The notes under the pieces are model-generated. The model saw nothing but the letters and a program-made list of their open reading frames with translations, made no database searches and was not told the DNA's origin. This document shows positions 7,524-17,716 of a stretch of 48,108 nucleotides of DNA, one piece after another (positions within the stretch are counted from its first letter, which is position 1; each line of letters opens with the position of its first letter). The stretch spans positions 1 to 48,108 of the forward strand of contig CAMWRH010000017.1 of assembly GCA_947176605.1 (NCBI GenBank), read 5' to 3'. The DNA comes from an uncultured Porphyromonadaceae bacterium (lineage in GTDB: Bacteria > Bacteroidota > Bacteroidia > Bacteroidales > Muribaculaceae). The translations under genes and the position numbers were made by a program.

Positions 7524-9408
7524 CGTTCTGCTCTCCGTTTTTGGTTTCGTTCTTAGTTTTAGCGGCTTTCGCAAACTCTTCTTCCAGAGTGTTGAGCACT
7601 CCGGCTCCCTCATCATATACTTCCTGCATCGGCTTGCGCGCCGAGGCGGGTGAGTATTTGGCATATTCACACTCGTCAAGCAATGTCACCAGGGAGTCGA
7701 TTCCGGAGGAGGGGATGCCGCTGTCGGAAAGTATCTGGCTTACGTTCTCACGGTTGAGCTCGGAGGTGGGGAGTTTCAGTTTGTCGGCAAGGTAGCCCCA
7801 TATGGCACGCAGCATCTCATCGTAGAAGCCGTCTTCGTTGGATGTGCGGATGCAGTGCATGGCCTTTTTAAGGCGGCGGCGTGCCATCTTGCCGGCCCGG
7901 CGGCTGCGCAGCCCTTCGACATCGGCGTGAATCTCGAGATAGCGGCGACGCCCTATCAGGGCGAGCCCCAGCAATATGGCCGGAATGATAAACCACAGCC
8001 AATAGGCAAAGCCACGTACCCATGGGCGCGGCGAGGCGGAGGAGGCAAGAGTCACCGGCATCAGGCGGGTATTATAGACCTGCGCTGCCTGCGATTTGGC
8101 CGATTCGGCTCCACGCGCCACTTTCAGTGTGTATTCCTTTGACACGGATGTCTCGTAACGCCCTGTCTGAGGATTGAAGTATACCAGTTCGACCGGAGGA
8201 AGCGTGAATGTGCCGGCTTCCATCGGCATGAATGAGTAGTCGAAGTTGATGCTGCCGCTCACGTTGGAACTCCCGACGACGGTCTTTACATCGGTCGTGG
8301 GGCTGAATACCTCTATCTGCTCCGGATATAGGGCGTTGAGATCGGGAAGATGGATATATTTAAGGTTGCCCTCGCCGGTGACGAGATAGGATACCGACCC
8401 GGCCTGATTCGCTACGGCATCTGCCGACGGGAGCTTGGAGGAGATGGTGAATTTTCCTACTCCGCCCGAGAAATTGGCCGGACGCGGCGACGGGAGGGGA
8501 TTTACCTTTACGGTCAGGTCGTTGGGAGTGACATTCAGCTGAATGGGCTTGCGCACCGTGAGCTGCGAGAAGAATGGATCATGGTAGTATTCTTCGGCAT
8601 CGGTGCTGACGGTGTATTTGTTGCCTATGATTTTGAGCTCGCCCGCCATCTGCGGGAATATTATGTAGCGGGCTATGATGGCTGTGGCGTATGTGCGCCC
8701 CTGATAGGTCTCGTATGAAAGCTGATTCGACACGTTGGACGACTCTTCTATTACGAATCCGTCGAATTTCGGGGCGTCAGTGGCGCCGATGAATTTTATC
8801 GAGCCATACGTAGTGTAGAGTTTCACCGTATATACGAGGGCTTCCTGCTCATATGCGGTGGTCTTGGAGATATTGGCGCGCAGGAAGAGGCGGTCGTTGC
8901 CTTTGCCGATAAAAGTCGGTCCCTGCTGGGCCGCTGCGGTGGGGTCGGCGGGATTGGCAGCCGGCGCTGCGGCTGCGGCGCCCCCCTGCGGGGCGCTTCC
9001 GGCCTCGGAGATGGTGTAGCTTACGGTGTTGCTCTTTACACCTCCTACCGTTATGGGGCCGAATGAGAATGTGCCCTTTTTCTCGGCCTTAAGGGTCATG
9101 GCGTAGATATTGACTACCTTCTGGGTGGTCTGGCCGTTGACCGATACAATGGAGGAGCTGCTGCTCTGATGGCCGAAATACTGCAGCTTCGCTCCCGGGA
9201 TATTCGAGGGAGTGGCCGGAGTCTCGCTGATATCGGATACTATGACCTTGATATAGAACTTCTGTCCGACTTCGATGGCTCCGCTGCGCGATGCCGGGTC
9301 AACCCTCAGTTCGACACCGGGAGCGGCGACGGCGGCCTGCACACAGAGCAAGAGCCCGAGCAACAGTGTCAGTCGGCTGAATATATGATGGCGTTTTGAT
9401 GTTTTCAT
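7507..9408 (-). CDS. batD: BatD: large membrane-anchored Bat protein
   Basis: This 633-residue protein has a signal peptide (cleavage near AVAA-PG, about residue 29), a long periplasmic region of beta-sandwich character, one membrane segment near 466-486, and a basic cytoplasmic tail of about 147 residues. An Ala/Pro/Gln-rich linker lies near 136-165. Topology and size fit the BatD/oxygen-tolerance family found only with batA-C. The gene is 83 bases downstream of batC and overlaps batE by 17 bases. It probably assembles with the VWA proteins BatA/B and the TPR proteins BatC/E at the inner membrane. No catalytic motif is visible. Confidence 0.92.
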   Translation of the reverse strand: MKTSKRHHIFSRLTLLLGLLLCVQAAVAAPGVELRVDPASRSGAIEVGQKFYIKVIVSDISETPATPSNIPGAKLQYFGHQSSSSSIVSVNGQTTQKVVNIYAMTLKAEKKGTFSFGPITVGGVKSNTVSYTISEAGSAPQGGAAAAAPAANPADPTAAAQQGPTFIGKGNDRLFLRANISKTTAYEQEALVYTVKLYTTYGSIKFIGATDAPKFDGFVIEESSNVSNQLSYETYQGRTYATAIIARYIIFPQMAGELKIIGNKYTVSTDAEEYYHDPFFSQLTVRKPIQLNVTPNDLTVKVNPLPSPRPANFSGGVGKFTISSKLPSADAVANQAGSVSYLVTGEGNLKYIHLPDLNALYPEQIEVFSPTTDVKTVVGSSNVSGSINFDYSFMPMEAGTFTLPPVELVYFNPQTGRYETSVSKEYTLKVARGAESAKSQAAQVYNTRLMPVTLASSASPRPWVRGFAYWLWFIIPAILLGLALIGRRRYLEIHADVEGLRSRRAGKMARRRLKKAMHCIRTSNEDGFYDEMLRAIWGYLADKLKLPTSELNRENVSQILSDSGIPSSGIDSLVTLLDECEYAKYSPASARKPMQEVYDEGAGVLNTLEEEFAKAAKTKNETKNGEQNDDPII

Positions 9409-9491
9409 TTGCTATAACTAATTAAGGGCAGCACTGTCAGTCAGAATTTACGTGGAATATGAATCAGTATGGGGAGGGGGAAAACTGCGAT

Positions 9492-10301
9492 TTACCATTG
9501 ACGCAAAGGCTGGCCTCCGGCGGATGACTTTTTCTCGCCTGTGCCCTGTTTGGCCCGCGTCTGAGCCTCATTGTTTTCTACGGCGTTGAGAATCTGCTCG
9601 GCAGCCTGCTGGCTGAGCTCGTTCTCGGCCTGCTGTTGCTGATCCTGCTTATCCGGCCGGTCCTGCTTATCCTGCTGATCCTGATTCTGATCCTGGTTCT
9701 GATCCTGATTCTGGTTCTGATCCTGATTCTGATCCTTGTCCTGGTCCTTGTTCTGGTCGTTCTTGTCCTGCTGCTGGTCTTGCTGTCGCAGCTGCGCTAT
9801 GCGGAGGTTGCGGCGGGCATTCTCGAAGCCGGGATTGAGCCGGAGGGCCTGCTTATAGAAACTGATGGCCCCGGCGTAATCTTCCTGATCAAACCGGAGA
9901 TTGCCCAGATTATAGTTGGCTTTCGAACTTAGGTCGGCCTTGGCGGCTCCGAGCTGTGCGACCTGGGTCATCAGCGCCACACCCTGATTGTAAAGCTGCT
10001 GCGCCACGGAGTCTTTTTCAGTCTTGGCTCCCCCCTTCTCCGACATTCGGATCTGGCTCAGGCCGAGATTGAACTTGGCCACATCGCTCTGCTCATTGAC
10101 CTTGAGGGCCTCTTTGTATTTCATTATGGCTTCGGCATATTTCCCGTCTTTATAAAGGGAATTGCCGGCATTGATGTCGCGCCGCTCCTGCCGCACCGAC
10201 TGCGCGGCTGCCGGAGCCACACCTGCGGCCAGCAGCAGCGCCACCATCACGATGCGCATCACTGCGGCAGTCACACCGGATATTTTTTCAGCTTTAATCA
10301 T
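9492..10301 (-). CDS. batC: BatC: periplasmic TPR protein with Q/D/N tail
   Basis: The 269-residue product starts with a signal peptide (cleavage after AAAQ, about 34). It continues with TPR repeats (GNSLYKDGKYAEAIMKYKEA near 45-64 and FDQEDYAGAISFYKQALRLN near 135-155), then a low-complexity tract of Gln, Asp, Asn and Lys at about 173-225 in which QDQN recurs. TPR repeats provide a scaffold for BatB/BatD, consistent with reports that Bat proteins form a complex. Eight bases separate it from batB, so the two are co-translated. The repeat tract is likely to vary in length between strains. Confidence 0.92.
   Translation of the reverse strand: MIKAEKISGVTAAVMRIVMVALLLAAGVAPAAAQSVRQERRDINAGNSLYKDGKYAEAIMKYKEALKVNEQSDVAKFNLGLSQIRMSEKGGAKTEKDSVAQQLYNQGVALMTQVAQLGAAKADLSSKANYNLGNLRFDQEDYAGAISFYKQALRLNPGFENARRNLRIAQLRQQDQQQDKNDQNKDQDKDQNQDQNQNQDQNQDQNQDQQDKQDRPDKQDQQQQAENELSQQAAEQILNAVENNEAQTRAKQGTGEKKSSAGGQPLRQW
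9640..9785 (-). repeat. Short tandem repeat coding for QDQN tract in batC
   Basis: Imperfect repeats based on GATCCTGATTCT and GATCCTGGTTCT (plus-strand reading) encode the Gln/Asp/Asn run. The near-identical 6- and 12-base units allow in-frame length changes by slippage. Confidence 0.7.
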
Positions 10302-10309
10302 AAGTCTTC

Positions 10310-11353
10310 TCAGTTTTCCTCTTTCTTAAAGAAAGTGATACGGTCGAGCCAGCCGAATTTACTGTCGACCACCAGAATATCAAGCAGTATGAATACCAGG
10401 GCGAGCCAGCCGAAGAGGGGGAAGAGTTCGTCATGGACGGCGGTAAAGCTTCCTTCAAGAGCCGTTTTGGCCACTTTGTCCATCTGCTTCTCCAGTTCGT
10501 TGAGGCTACCCTTGTTGGAGGCGTTGACGTAGATACCCTTACCTTGCTGGGCAATACGCAGCGCCAGGTCTTCATTAAGGGCGGTGCGCACAGGCTGCCC
10601 GGTAGTGGGATCAATCATGAAGCCGCTGCGTCCCTGCGGAATCTGCACCGGTTCGGATCCACCTACACCGATTACGTCGATCTGGATGTTGCGTTTGGCA
10701 GCGCGGTCGACGGCCTGCATCACGGCCTCCGGGTTCTCAAGCTCTTCGGCATCTGTAAGCAGGATGATCGCCTTGCCTATATCCTTGGAGTCGGAGAAGG
10801 AGCGTGTGGCCATGTCGATGGCAGCCGCTATATTGGTGCCCTGGGTGGGCATCTGGTCGGGATTGATGGAGTTGAGGAACATCTTGGCCGACACGTAATC
10901 GTTGGTCACCGGGATCAGCGTATACGCGTCGCCTGCAAAGGCTATCAGTCCGACACGGTCGTCGTTGAGGCGGTTGATGAGCTTCTCAAGCGTCATCTTT
11001 GCCATACGCATGCGGTCGGGAGCCCCTTTTTCGGTCGACGAAGGAGCCAGCATGGAGGTGGAGGCATCGACTGCGATTACCACCTCGATTCCCTCTTTGG
11101 TGGTATTCTCACTTTTCACCCCACCCCACGGACGGGCCAAGGCCACTACGAGCATCACGTAGGCCAGACACTGGAGTATCAGTTTCAACGGCGGCTTATA
11201 CGGCGACACAAGCGGCATAAGCCGCGACAGCGATTCGCTGCGGCCGAACGTATCAAGCTTCTTGCGCCGGGCCACACGCCCCCACAGGTAGAGAGCCAGG
11301 TATACGGGCACTCCAAGGAGCAGAAACAGTATGTAGGGATAAGCAAAACTCAT
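10310..11353 (-). CDS. batB: BatB: VWA-domain membrane protein
   Basis: This 347-residue protein has two N-terminal membrane segments (about 5-25 and 56-73), a von Willebrand factor A domain, and a C-terminal membrane segment near 310-330. The metal-binding MIDAS motif is DASTS at 96-100, with the later LTDAEE block also visible. VWA domains bind partners through a divalent cation; in this operon class the partners are other Bat proteins and possibly a substrate handled by the MoxR ATPase. The gene lies 82 bases after batA and 8 bases before batC. Size and order match the Bacteroides bat operon. Confidence 0.94.
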   Translation of the reverse strand: MSFAYPYILFLLLGVPVYLALYLWGRVARRKKLDTFGRSESLSRLMPLVSPYKPPLKLILQCLAYVMLVVALARPWGGVKSENTTKEGIEVVIAVDASTSMLAPSSTEKGAPDRMRMAKMTLEKLINRLNDDRVGLIAFAGDAYTLIPVTNDYVSAKMFLNSINPDQMPTQGTNIAAAIDMATRSFSDSKDIGKAIILLTDAEELENPEAVMQAVDRAAKRNIQIDVIGVGGSEPVQIPQGRSGFMIDPTTGQPVRTALNEDLALRIAQQGKGIYVNASNKGSLNELEKQMDKVAKTALEGSFTAVHDELFPLFGWLALVFILLDILVVDSKFGWLDRITFFKKEEN

Positions 11354-11435
11354 CTTTTTCTCTTTTTATGTTTTCATACCCGGCAGGGCGCACACCCGGC
11401 TGAGGGTTAGGCGTGCCTGCCATGCGGCTGTGTCA

Positions 11436-12413
11436 TCAGGGGATGCGGCGCAATACGGTGTAGCGCAGCAGCATCGACAGAGCGTAGCAGCATAGAGCGG
11501 CAAGCATCCAGGGGAAGAATGCCTCGTCGGTGCGGGTGAAATTCTCCACATCAAGCTGGCTCTTCTCAAGCGAATCGATTTCCTTGAATACGCTCTCAAG
11601 CATTTTCTCATCTTTGGCGCGGAAGAACTTGCCGCCTGTGATATCAGCAATCTGCCGGAGGGCGTCTTCATCGATTTTTGTCTCCAGTGTGGTGGTGGAG
11701 AATCCGTAGGGGTCGGTGATCTGTATTGTGCCGTTGGTGCCGACACCGATGGTATAGACCTTTATTCCTTTCTGCTTTGCGATACGGGCCGCCGTAGCGG
11801 GAGCCACGTTGCCGGCATTGTTGGTGCCGTCAGTGAGCAGGATGATGCTCTTGGATTTGGCTTTGCCGGAAATCAGACGGTTGACGGCACTGGCAAGACC
11901 GTCGCCTATGGCCGTACCGTCATGCAGGTCGCCGAGCTCTACGTTCTGTATGGCGCTCACCAGGGCACCGCGATCGTAGGTAAGCGGCATGAGGGAGAGC
12001 GACTCTCCGGCGAATACGACAAGTCCCATATTGTCGTTGGCACGCTGGTTGACAAATTTCACCGCCACATCCTTGGCCACCGTAAAGCGGTCAGGCTCAA
12101 AGTCTTTTGAAGCCATGGAGCCGGATATGTCGAGAGCCAGCACTATGTCGGTGCCCTCTACATGCGATGTGCGGTGGGAGTCATAAGTCTGCGGACGGCA
12201 CAGTGCCACTATCACCAGACCGATGGCAAGAAGCTTCAGAACGAAATTGAATTTCATCAGATACTCCTTCCAGCTGCGCGGCATTTTGACAAACGGCGAG
12301 AGGGTGGAGATCTGAAGCGACGGAGTGGCATTGCGGTTCTTGCGTACATACCACCATATCAGCGGCACATATATGAGAAGCAGCAACAGGAGCCAGGGAT
12401 ATTTCAGTGTCAT
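11436..12413 (-). CDS. batA: BatA: VWA-domain membrane protein
   Basis: The 325-residue product parallels BatB: membrane segments near 7-22 and 56-72, a VWA domain with MIDAS motif DISGS at 95-99 and a conserved LLTDGTNNAG block, and a C-terminal membrane segment ending the protein. BatA and BatB are thought to interact, with the VWA domains exposed to the periplasm. The ATG overlaps the stop of the preceding gene by four bases, a sign of coupled translation. It is the first of the five bat genes in the usual order. Confidence 0.94.
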   Translation of the reverse strand: MTLKYPWLLLLLLIYVPLIWWYVRKNRNATPSLQISTLSPFVKMPRSWKEYLMKFNFVLKLLAIGLVIVALCRPQTYDSHRTSHVEGTDIVLALDISGSMASKDFEPDRFTVAKDVAVKFVNQRANDNMGLVVFAGESLSLMPLTYDRGALVSAIQNVELGDLHDGTAIGDGLASAVNRLISGKAKSKSIILLTDGTNNAGNVAPATAARIAKQKGIKVYTIGVGTNGTIQITDPYGFSTTTLETKIDEDALRQIADITGGKFFRAKDEKMLESVFKEIDSLEKSQLDVENFTRTDEAFFPWMLAALCCYALSMLLRYTVLRRIP

Positions 12414-13501
12414 GCCTCACCCCCTTTCCTGCCGGCACCGGCTTTGCTTCCGGCACGGTCTTTTGTGTCGGCTCCGGAAGCGGAGCGCTCCTTGTCATCG
12501 GCTGAATCCCCGTCCTCACCGTCCTGACCATCGTCAGCCGGCTTATCCACAGGCTTGGTGGCCTCGACGAAGGCCACGGCATTGTCGAAAGCCTTTACAT
12601 TGTCCTCCGGCATGGGGCGCACCATGGCAAACTTCACGAAGTCGGCCATGTCGAGTATCTGGCGCATCATCTGGCGCGGATCGCGCATTTCACGCAGCGT
12701 CCTGTCGGCGGCCAGAGTATCCATGATCTGGCTTGAGGTCATCTCCATGGCCTTTATGCCGAAACGGCGGTCGAGATAGTCGCGCAGGATATCCGTAAGT
12801 ATCGTATAGAATTCCTTTTCCTGCCCGGACTCCCAGAGTTTGCGGCTCTTCAGACGCTGCAGGCGCCCCAGGGCTACCTCATATGCAGGAGGCTCGGGCT
12901 TGGCAGGCAGGATCGACCCCTGCCTGCGGTATCGGCGCCATGCCCACCATCCTCCGGCTGCGAGAAGCAGCACGAGCAGTATTACCCACCAGTAATATAC
13001 CAGCCAGTCCGGCAGTGAGTCGAATATCGAGGGGTTCTCCGGGTCGGCCGGGTCGGTAAGGGGTGAAATCGGGTCGTCGGCCTTTACATTGACCGGGCGC
13101 ACTGTCAGCACCAGCTGTGATGAACGCACCGAATCGCGTCCGGCCACGTATACAAACTCCGGCAGACGGTAATACCCGGAATCAAATACCTGCACCGGCA
13201 CGTGATAGTCGATCTGTATGCGGCCTGATCCCACCTCGGTGGTATCCACCTTGATGTCGGAGCGCAGTTCGATCGTATCGTTGAGCAATGTGACGTAGCC
13301 GCGTTCGCCGAAACCGCGCAACAGCGGGAATTCACCTTTCCCCCCCTTATCCTGCACTACTTCGAGGCGGAGAGTATTGACTGTGCCCATCAGCATAGTG
13401 GCGGAGTCGAGCTTGGCCGACAGCATGGTGCGTCCGGCCTGCATCGAAGCCGGAAGCAAAGCCGACATGCAAAGCGCTATTATAAGGGATCGTAACTTCA
13501 T
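12410..13501 (-). CDS. Bat-operon membrane protein with acidic tail
   Basis: This 363-residue protein lies between the DUF58 gene and batA, the place of a conserved but poorly studied member of the operon. It has a signal peptide (about 1-22), a periplasmic beta-rich domain (about 25-140), a Pro/Asp linker, one membrane segment near 168-187, and a cytoplasmic helical region of about 120 residues containing FYTILTDILRDYLDRRFGIKA. It ends with a Lys/Asp/Gly/Ser low-complexity tail of about 45 residues. The overall plan resembles BatD in miniature (domain, TM, helical tail), so it may be a diverged relative. It overlaps batA by four bases. Confidence 0.82.
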   Translation of the reverse strand: MKLRSLIIALCMSALLPASMQAGRTMLSAKLDSATMLMGTVNTLRLEVVQDKGGKGEFPLLRGFGERGYVTLLNDTIELRSDIKVDTTEVGSGRIQIDYHVPVQVFDSGYYRLPEFVYVAGRDSVRSSQLVLTVRPVNVKADDPISPLTDPADPENPSIFDSLPDWLVYYWWVILLVLLLAAGGWWAWRRYRRQGSILPAKPEPPAYEVALGRLQRLKSRKLWESGQEKEFYTILTDILRDYLDRRFGIKAMEMTSSQIMDTLAADRTLREMRDPRQMMRQILDMADFVKFAMVRPMPEDNVKAFDNAVAFVEATKPVDKPADDGQDGEDGDSADDKERSASGADTKDRAGSKAGAGRKGGEA

Positions 13502-13511
13502 AATTTAATTT

Positions 13512-14387
13512 TTACCGTGTAGCCTTGCGTCTGAACACTGCCAGAAGCGCCTTGACATAATCCTCGTCGGTGCGCACGTGGGCAAGCTCTACGCCGCTGC
13601 GCGCGGCCACGGATGTGAGCTGCTGCTGGCGGTCGTACCAGGCACGTTCATAAATCTTGCGCACCTTTTTCGACGAGGTGTCGATCCAGCGCACCGCGCC
13701 GGTCTCGAGATCGGCCACATGCATCAGCCCCACATCAGGCAGCTTCGAGTCGCGCTCGTCGTATACCTGTATGGCGGCCAGTTCATGCTTTTTGTTGGCC
13801 ATTGTCATTGTGTGCGAGTAGTCGTGGTGGTCGATGAAGTCGCTGAGCAGAAAGGCGGTGACGCGCTTCTTGAGCGCATTGGTCATAAACTCCAGAGCCA
13901 CTCCTATGTCGGTGCCGCGGCTTTGCGGCTCAAAGTCGATTATCTCGCGGATTATAAGCAGGATATGCTTCTTACCTTTTTTCGGCGGGATGAATTTCTC
14001 GATGCGGTCGCTGAAGAATATCACGCCGACCTTGTCGTTGTTCTGCAGCGAGGAGAATGCCAGCGTGGCGGCTATCTCGGCCATCATCTCTTTCTTCTCC
14101 ACTCCGCGCGCTCCGAAGTCGCCGGAGCCGCTGACGTCGATAAGCAGCATCAGTGTCAGTTCGCGCTCCTCCTCATATACCTTTACATAAGGCTTGTTAT
14201 GGCGTGCCGTCACATTCCAGTCGATATCACGCACATCATCGCCGGGCTGATATTCCCTGACTTCAGAAAATATCACTCCGCGCCCCTTGAAGGCGGAATG
14301 ATATTCACCCGCGAAGATGTTCTGACTCAATCCGCGGGTCTTTATCTCGATTTTGCGTACTTTTTTCAGTAGTTCCTTTGCATCCAT
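13512..14387 (-). CDS. DUF58 (VWA-like) protein of MoxR-Bat operon
   Basis: The 291-residue cytoplasmic protein shows the DUF58 signature GDDVRDIDWNVTAR and a VWA-like strand LLIDVSGSGDFG. DUF58 proteins occur almost always next to MoxR AAA+ ATPases and are thought to be adaptors or substrates of the ATPase. I set the start at the ATG giving MDAKELLKKVRK; an upstream TTG in frame (14396) adds three codons and is less likely. It lies 100 bases downstream of the MoxR gene and 10 bases before the next gene. Confidence 0.92.
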   Translation of the reverse strand: MDAKELLKKVRKIEIKTRGLSQNIFAGEYHSAFKGRGVIFSEVREYQPGDDVRDIDWNVTARHNKPYVKVYEEERELTLMLLIDVSGSGDFGARGVEKKEMMAEIAATLAFSSLQNNDKVGVIFFSDRIEKFIPPKKGKKHILLIIREIIDFEPQSRGTDIGVALEFMTNALKKRVTAFLLSDFIDHHDYSHTMTMANKKHELAAIQVYDERDSKLPDVGLMHVADLETGAVRWIDTSSKKVRKIYERAWYDRQQQLTSVAARSGVELAHVRTDEDYVKALLAVFRRKATR

Positions 14388-14487
14388 ATCAAGCAAATGT
14401 AATGATTCTTACGCGGCGCCACCTGCGCGGGGCAGCCCGTAAGGCGCCCCGGCGGCAACAGCAGCAGAAAGCGACAGGGCGTGCGGC

Positions 14488-15483
<996 letters not shown>

Positions 15484-15516
15484 TATCTGTAATTTCTGTT
15501 TTCATTATTATTTTTG

Positions 15517-15550
15517 CAAAAGTAAAAATTTTAATTTTAACATTTGCAAA
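15517..15550 (-). promoter_or_regulatory. Candidate promoter of moxR-bat operon
   Basis: On the minus strand the -7 box is TACTTTTG (15517-15524), with TTTG 22 bases further upstream (15547-15550), slightly longer than the 20 usual here. The region is AT-rich and ends about 34 bases before the moxR start codon. Confidence 0.55.
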
Positions 15551-15578
15551 TGCGGTGTTAAACATATTTAAAACCGCT

Positions 15579-16667
15579 CTATTTACTATTTTCACTTTCC
15601 GTCGGGTTCTCTTCCCGCTCAGCCGGAGCCTCTTCTGATGAGAAGGCGTTCCACCCCTGGGCGCGTATGGCGAGCTCGTTGCCGTCGCGGCTTACGAGGG
15701 CGGCTCCGAGCGATGCGGGGGTGACGTAGCCTATCATGCGGACACCCTCCATATGCTCTACCTTTTCCTTGTCGGTCAGGGGCACGGTGAAGAGGAGTTC
15801 GTAGTCTTCGCCTCCGTTCATGGCAGCCGTGACGAGGTTCATGTTGAGCTCTTCGGCCATGAGGGCTGTCTGATAGTCAATGGGTATGCGGTCTTCGTAG
15901 ACGCGGCACCCTACCCCCGAGGCCTTGCAGATATGCAGCAGTTCGGATGAGAGGCCGTCGCTTACATCCATCATTGAAGTGGGGGTGACTCCGGCCGCAC
16001 GCAGGCGCTCCACTATATCCTTGCGGGCTTCGGGACGCAGCTGGCGCTGCAGTATGTATTCCTTTCCGGCGAAGTTGGGCTGGAAGTCGGGATCCTTGCT
16101 ACTGGCCGCTACATGGTTTTCGCGTTCGAGCAACTGCAGCCCCATGTAGGCGGCTCCGAGGTCGCCGCTCACGCATATGAGATCGGTCTCTTTGGCTCCG
16201 CTGCGGCGCACGGCCTTACCTTTCTCCACGTCGCCAAGGCAGGTGACGCTGATGACCAGTCCGGTGACAGAGGCTGATGTGTCGCCCCCCACCAGATCCA
16301 CGCCATAAGCCTCGCAGGCAAGCTTTATGCCGGCGTAGACGGCATCGATGTTTTCTACCGTAAAGCGGCTTGACACGCCGATGGATACGGTAATCTGCCG
16401 TGGAGTGCCGTTCATGGCGTAGATATCGCTGAAGTTGACCACGGCAGCCTTGTAGCCAAGATGCATCAGCGGCACGTAGCGCACATCGAAATGGATCCCT
16501 TCGAGCAGGAGGTCGGTAGTGACGAGTATCTCCCGGTCACCCTCCGGGGCGATTATGGCGGCATCATCGCCCACTCCGAGCACAGATGACTTATTTACAA
16601 GTGGAAATTCGCGGGTAAGACGGTCAATCAGCCCGAACTCACCAAGGGTGGATATTTCAGTCGACAT
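15579..16667 (-). CDS. thiL: Thiamine-monophosphate kinase ThiL
   Basis: ThiL phosphorylates thiamine monophosphate to thiamine pyrophosphate with ATP, the last step of the pathway. The 362-residue product shows the family's N-terminal GVGDDAAII block near residues 31-39, VTTDLLLEGIHFD, and DIYAMNG, followed by VGGDTSAS and the C-terminal MDVSDGLSSEL and NGGEDYELLFTVP blocks. Its length is normal, with a slightly longer acidic C-terminus rich in Glu. It has its own transcription unit, separated from punA upstream by a terminator and from moxR downstream by a promoter. No other thiamine gene is in the window. Confidence 0.95.
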   Translation of the reverse strand: MSTEISTLGEFGLIDRLTREFPLVNKSSVLGVGDDAAIIAPEGDREILVTTDLLLEGIHFDVRYVPLMHLGYKAAVVNFSDIYAMNGTPRQITVSIGVSSRFTVENIDAVYAGIKLACEAYGVDLVGGDTSASVTGLVISVTCLGDVEKGKAVRRSGAKETDLICVSGDLGAAYMGLQLLERENHVAASSKDPDFQPNFAGKEYILQRQLRPEARKDIVERLRAAGVTPTSMMDVSDGLSSELLHICKASGVGCRVYEDRIPIDYQTALMAEELNMNLVTAAMNGGEDYELLFTVPLTDKEKVEHMEGVRMIGYVTPASLGAALVSRDGNELAIRAQGWNAFSSEEAPAEREENPTESENSK

Positions 16668-16778
16668 TACTGTTTTGTCTTATTGGGTTATATAGGCTAT
16701 CAGGACTTATCTCAGGCAACGGGTATATATTTCTCCCCCCGCAGCGATAAGGGCTGACTGTATTGCATTCAGAAAGAA

Positions 16779-16817
16779 GGGAAGCCCTGCCCCGGATATC
16801 CGGGCTCCGGGCTTCCC
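16779..16817 (-). terminator. Terminator between punA and thiL
   Basis: GGGAAGCCC pairs with GGGCTTCCC (16779-16787 and 16809-16817) and encloses a second palindrome CCCGGATATCCGGG. The minus strand continues TTCTTTCT and the plus strand TTTTAT, so it may work both ways. Confidence 0.75.
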
Positions 16818-16859
16818 TTTTATAACAATCGTAACCCCATAGGGTTCTATGTACGTGAT

Positions 16860-17672
16860 TCAGAGGCGTGCCATCATTTCTGTGATGATGCGCGTCATTA
16901 CGGGCTGGGCCTTTACAGCAGCCTTCTGCACTTCCTCATGGCTGGGCACTTCGGTGATATCCTTGCCGCCGAGGTCGGTGATTACCGACACACCGAATAC
17001 TTCCATTCCGGCATGATTGGCCACAATCACCTCCGGCACAGTCGACATGCCCACGGCATCGCCGCCGATGATGCGGAAATACTCATATTCGGCACGTGTC
17101 TCGAACGTGGGTCCCTGTGTACCCACATACACGCCGTGCATCAGGCGTATGCCGTCGGCTGCGGCTATCTCGTCGGCCATCTTTATGAGGCGCTCTGAGT
17201 AGGGTTCGGTCATGGCCGGGAAGCGGGGACCGAGTTCCTCGTAATTACGGCCACGGAGCGGATTCTCGGGGAAGAGGTTGATATGGTCGGTGATTACCAT
17301 CACGTCGCCTACGCGGAACTCCTTGTTCATCCCTCCGGCTGCATTGCTGACAAAGAGGGTCTCCACGCCAAGGGCCTTCATTACGCGCACGGGGAATGTG
17401 ACCTGCTTCATGTCATATCCCTCATAATAATGGAAACGCCCCTGCATGGCCATGATGTAACGGCCGCCAAGGTGGCCGAATATCAGTTTGCCGGAATGCC
17501 CTTCCACGGTGGATACCGGAAAGTCGGGGATAGTGTGATAGTCGATCTCTTTGGTAATCTGGATATGGTTGACGAGATCGCCGAGTCCGGTGCCGAGTAT
17601 CACGGCGGTGCGGGGCATCTCTCCGACCTGGCTGCGGATATATTCCGCGGTACGGTTGATAGTCTCAATCAT
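16860..17672 (-). CDS. punA: Purine-nucleoside phosphorylase
   Basis: This 270-residue trimeric-type (PNP/MTAP family) purine nucleoside phosphorylase splits inosine or guanosine with phosphate for purine salvage. Motifs seen are the phosphate-binding GTGLG at 27-31, GHSGKL near 59, the QGRFHYYEG block, FVSNAAGG near 107-114, and VGMSTVPE at 207-214, plus VITDL near the C-terminus. Length and motifs are complete. It is the third gene of an apparent sppA-lpxK-punA operon (44 bases after lpxK) and is followed by a strong hairpin. The grouping with envelope genes seems incidental. Confidence 0.93.
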   Translation of the reverse strand: MIETINRTAEYIRSQVGEMPRTAVILGTGLGDLVNHIQITKEIDYHTIPDFPVSTVEGHSGKLIFGHLGGRYIMAMQGRFHYYEGYDMKQVTFPVRVMKALGVETLFVSNAAGGMNKEFRVGDVMVITDHINLFPENPLRGRNYEELGPRFPAMTEPYSERLIKMADEIAAADGIRLMHGVYVGTQGPTFETRAEYEYFRIIGGDAVGMSTVPEVIVANHAGMEVFGVSVITDLGGKDITEVPSHEEVQKAAVKAQPVMTRIITEMMARL

Positions 17673-17716
17673 AGTGTCTCTAAAATTAGTTATGCAAGCA
17701 GGCTCTTGCGGGCCGC

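Noticed and set aside
10433-11410. Plus-strand frame of 325 codons opposite batB
   Set aside because: Antisense to a clear VWA-domain gene and lacking any recognisable domain.
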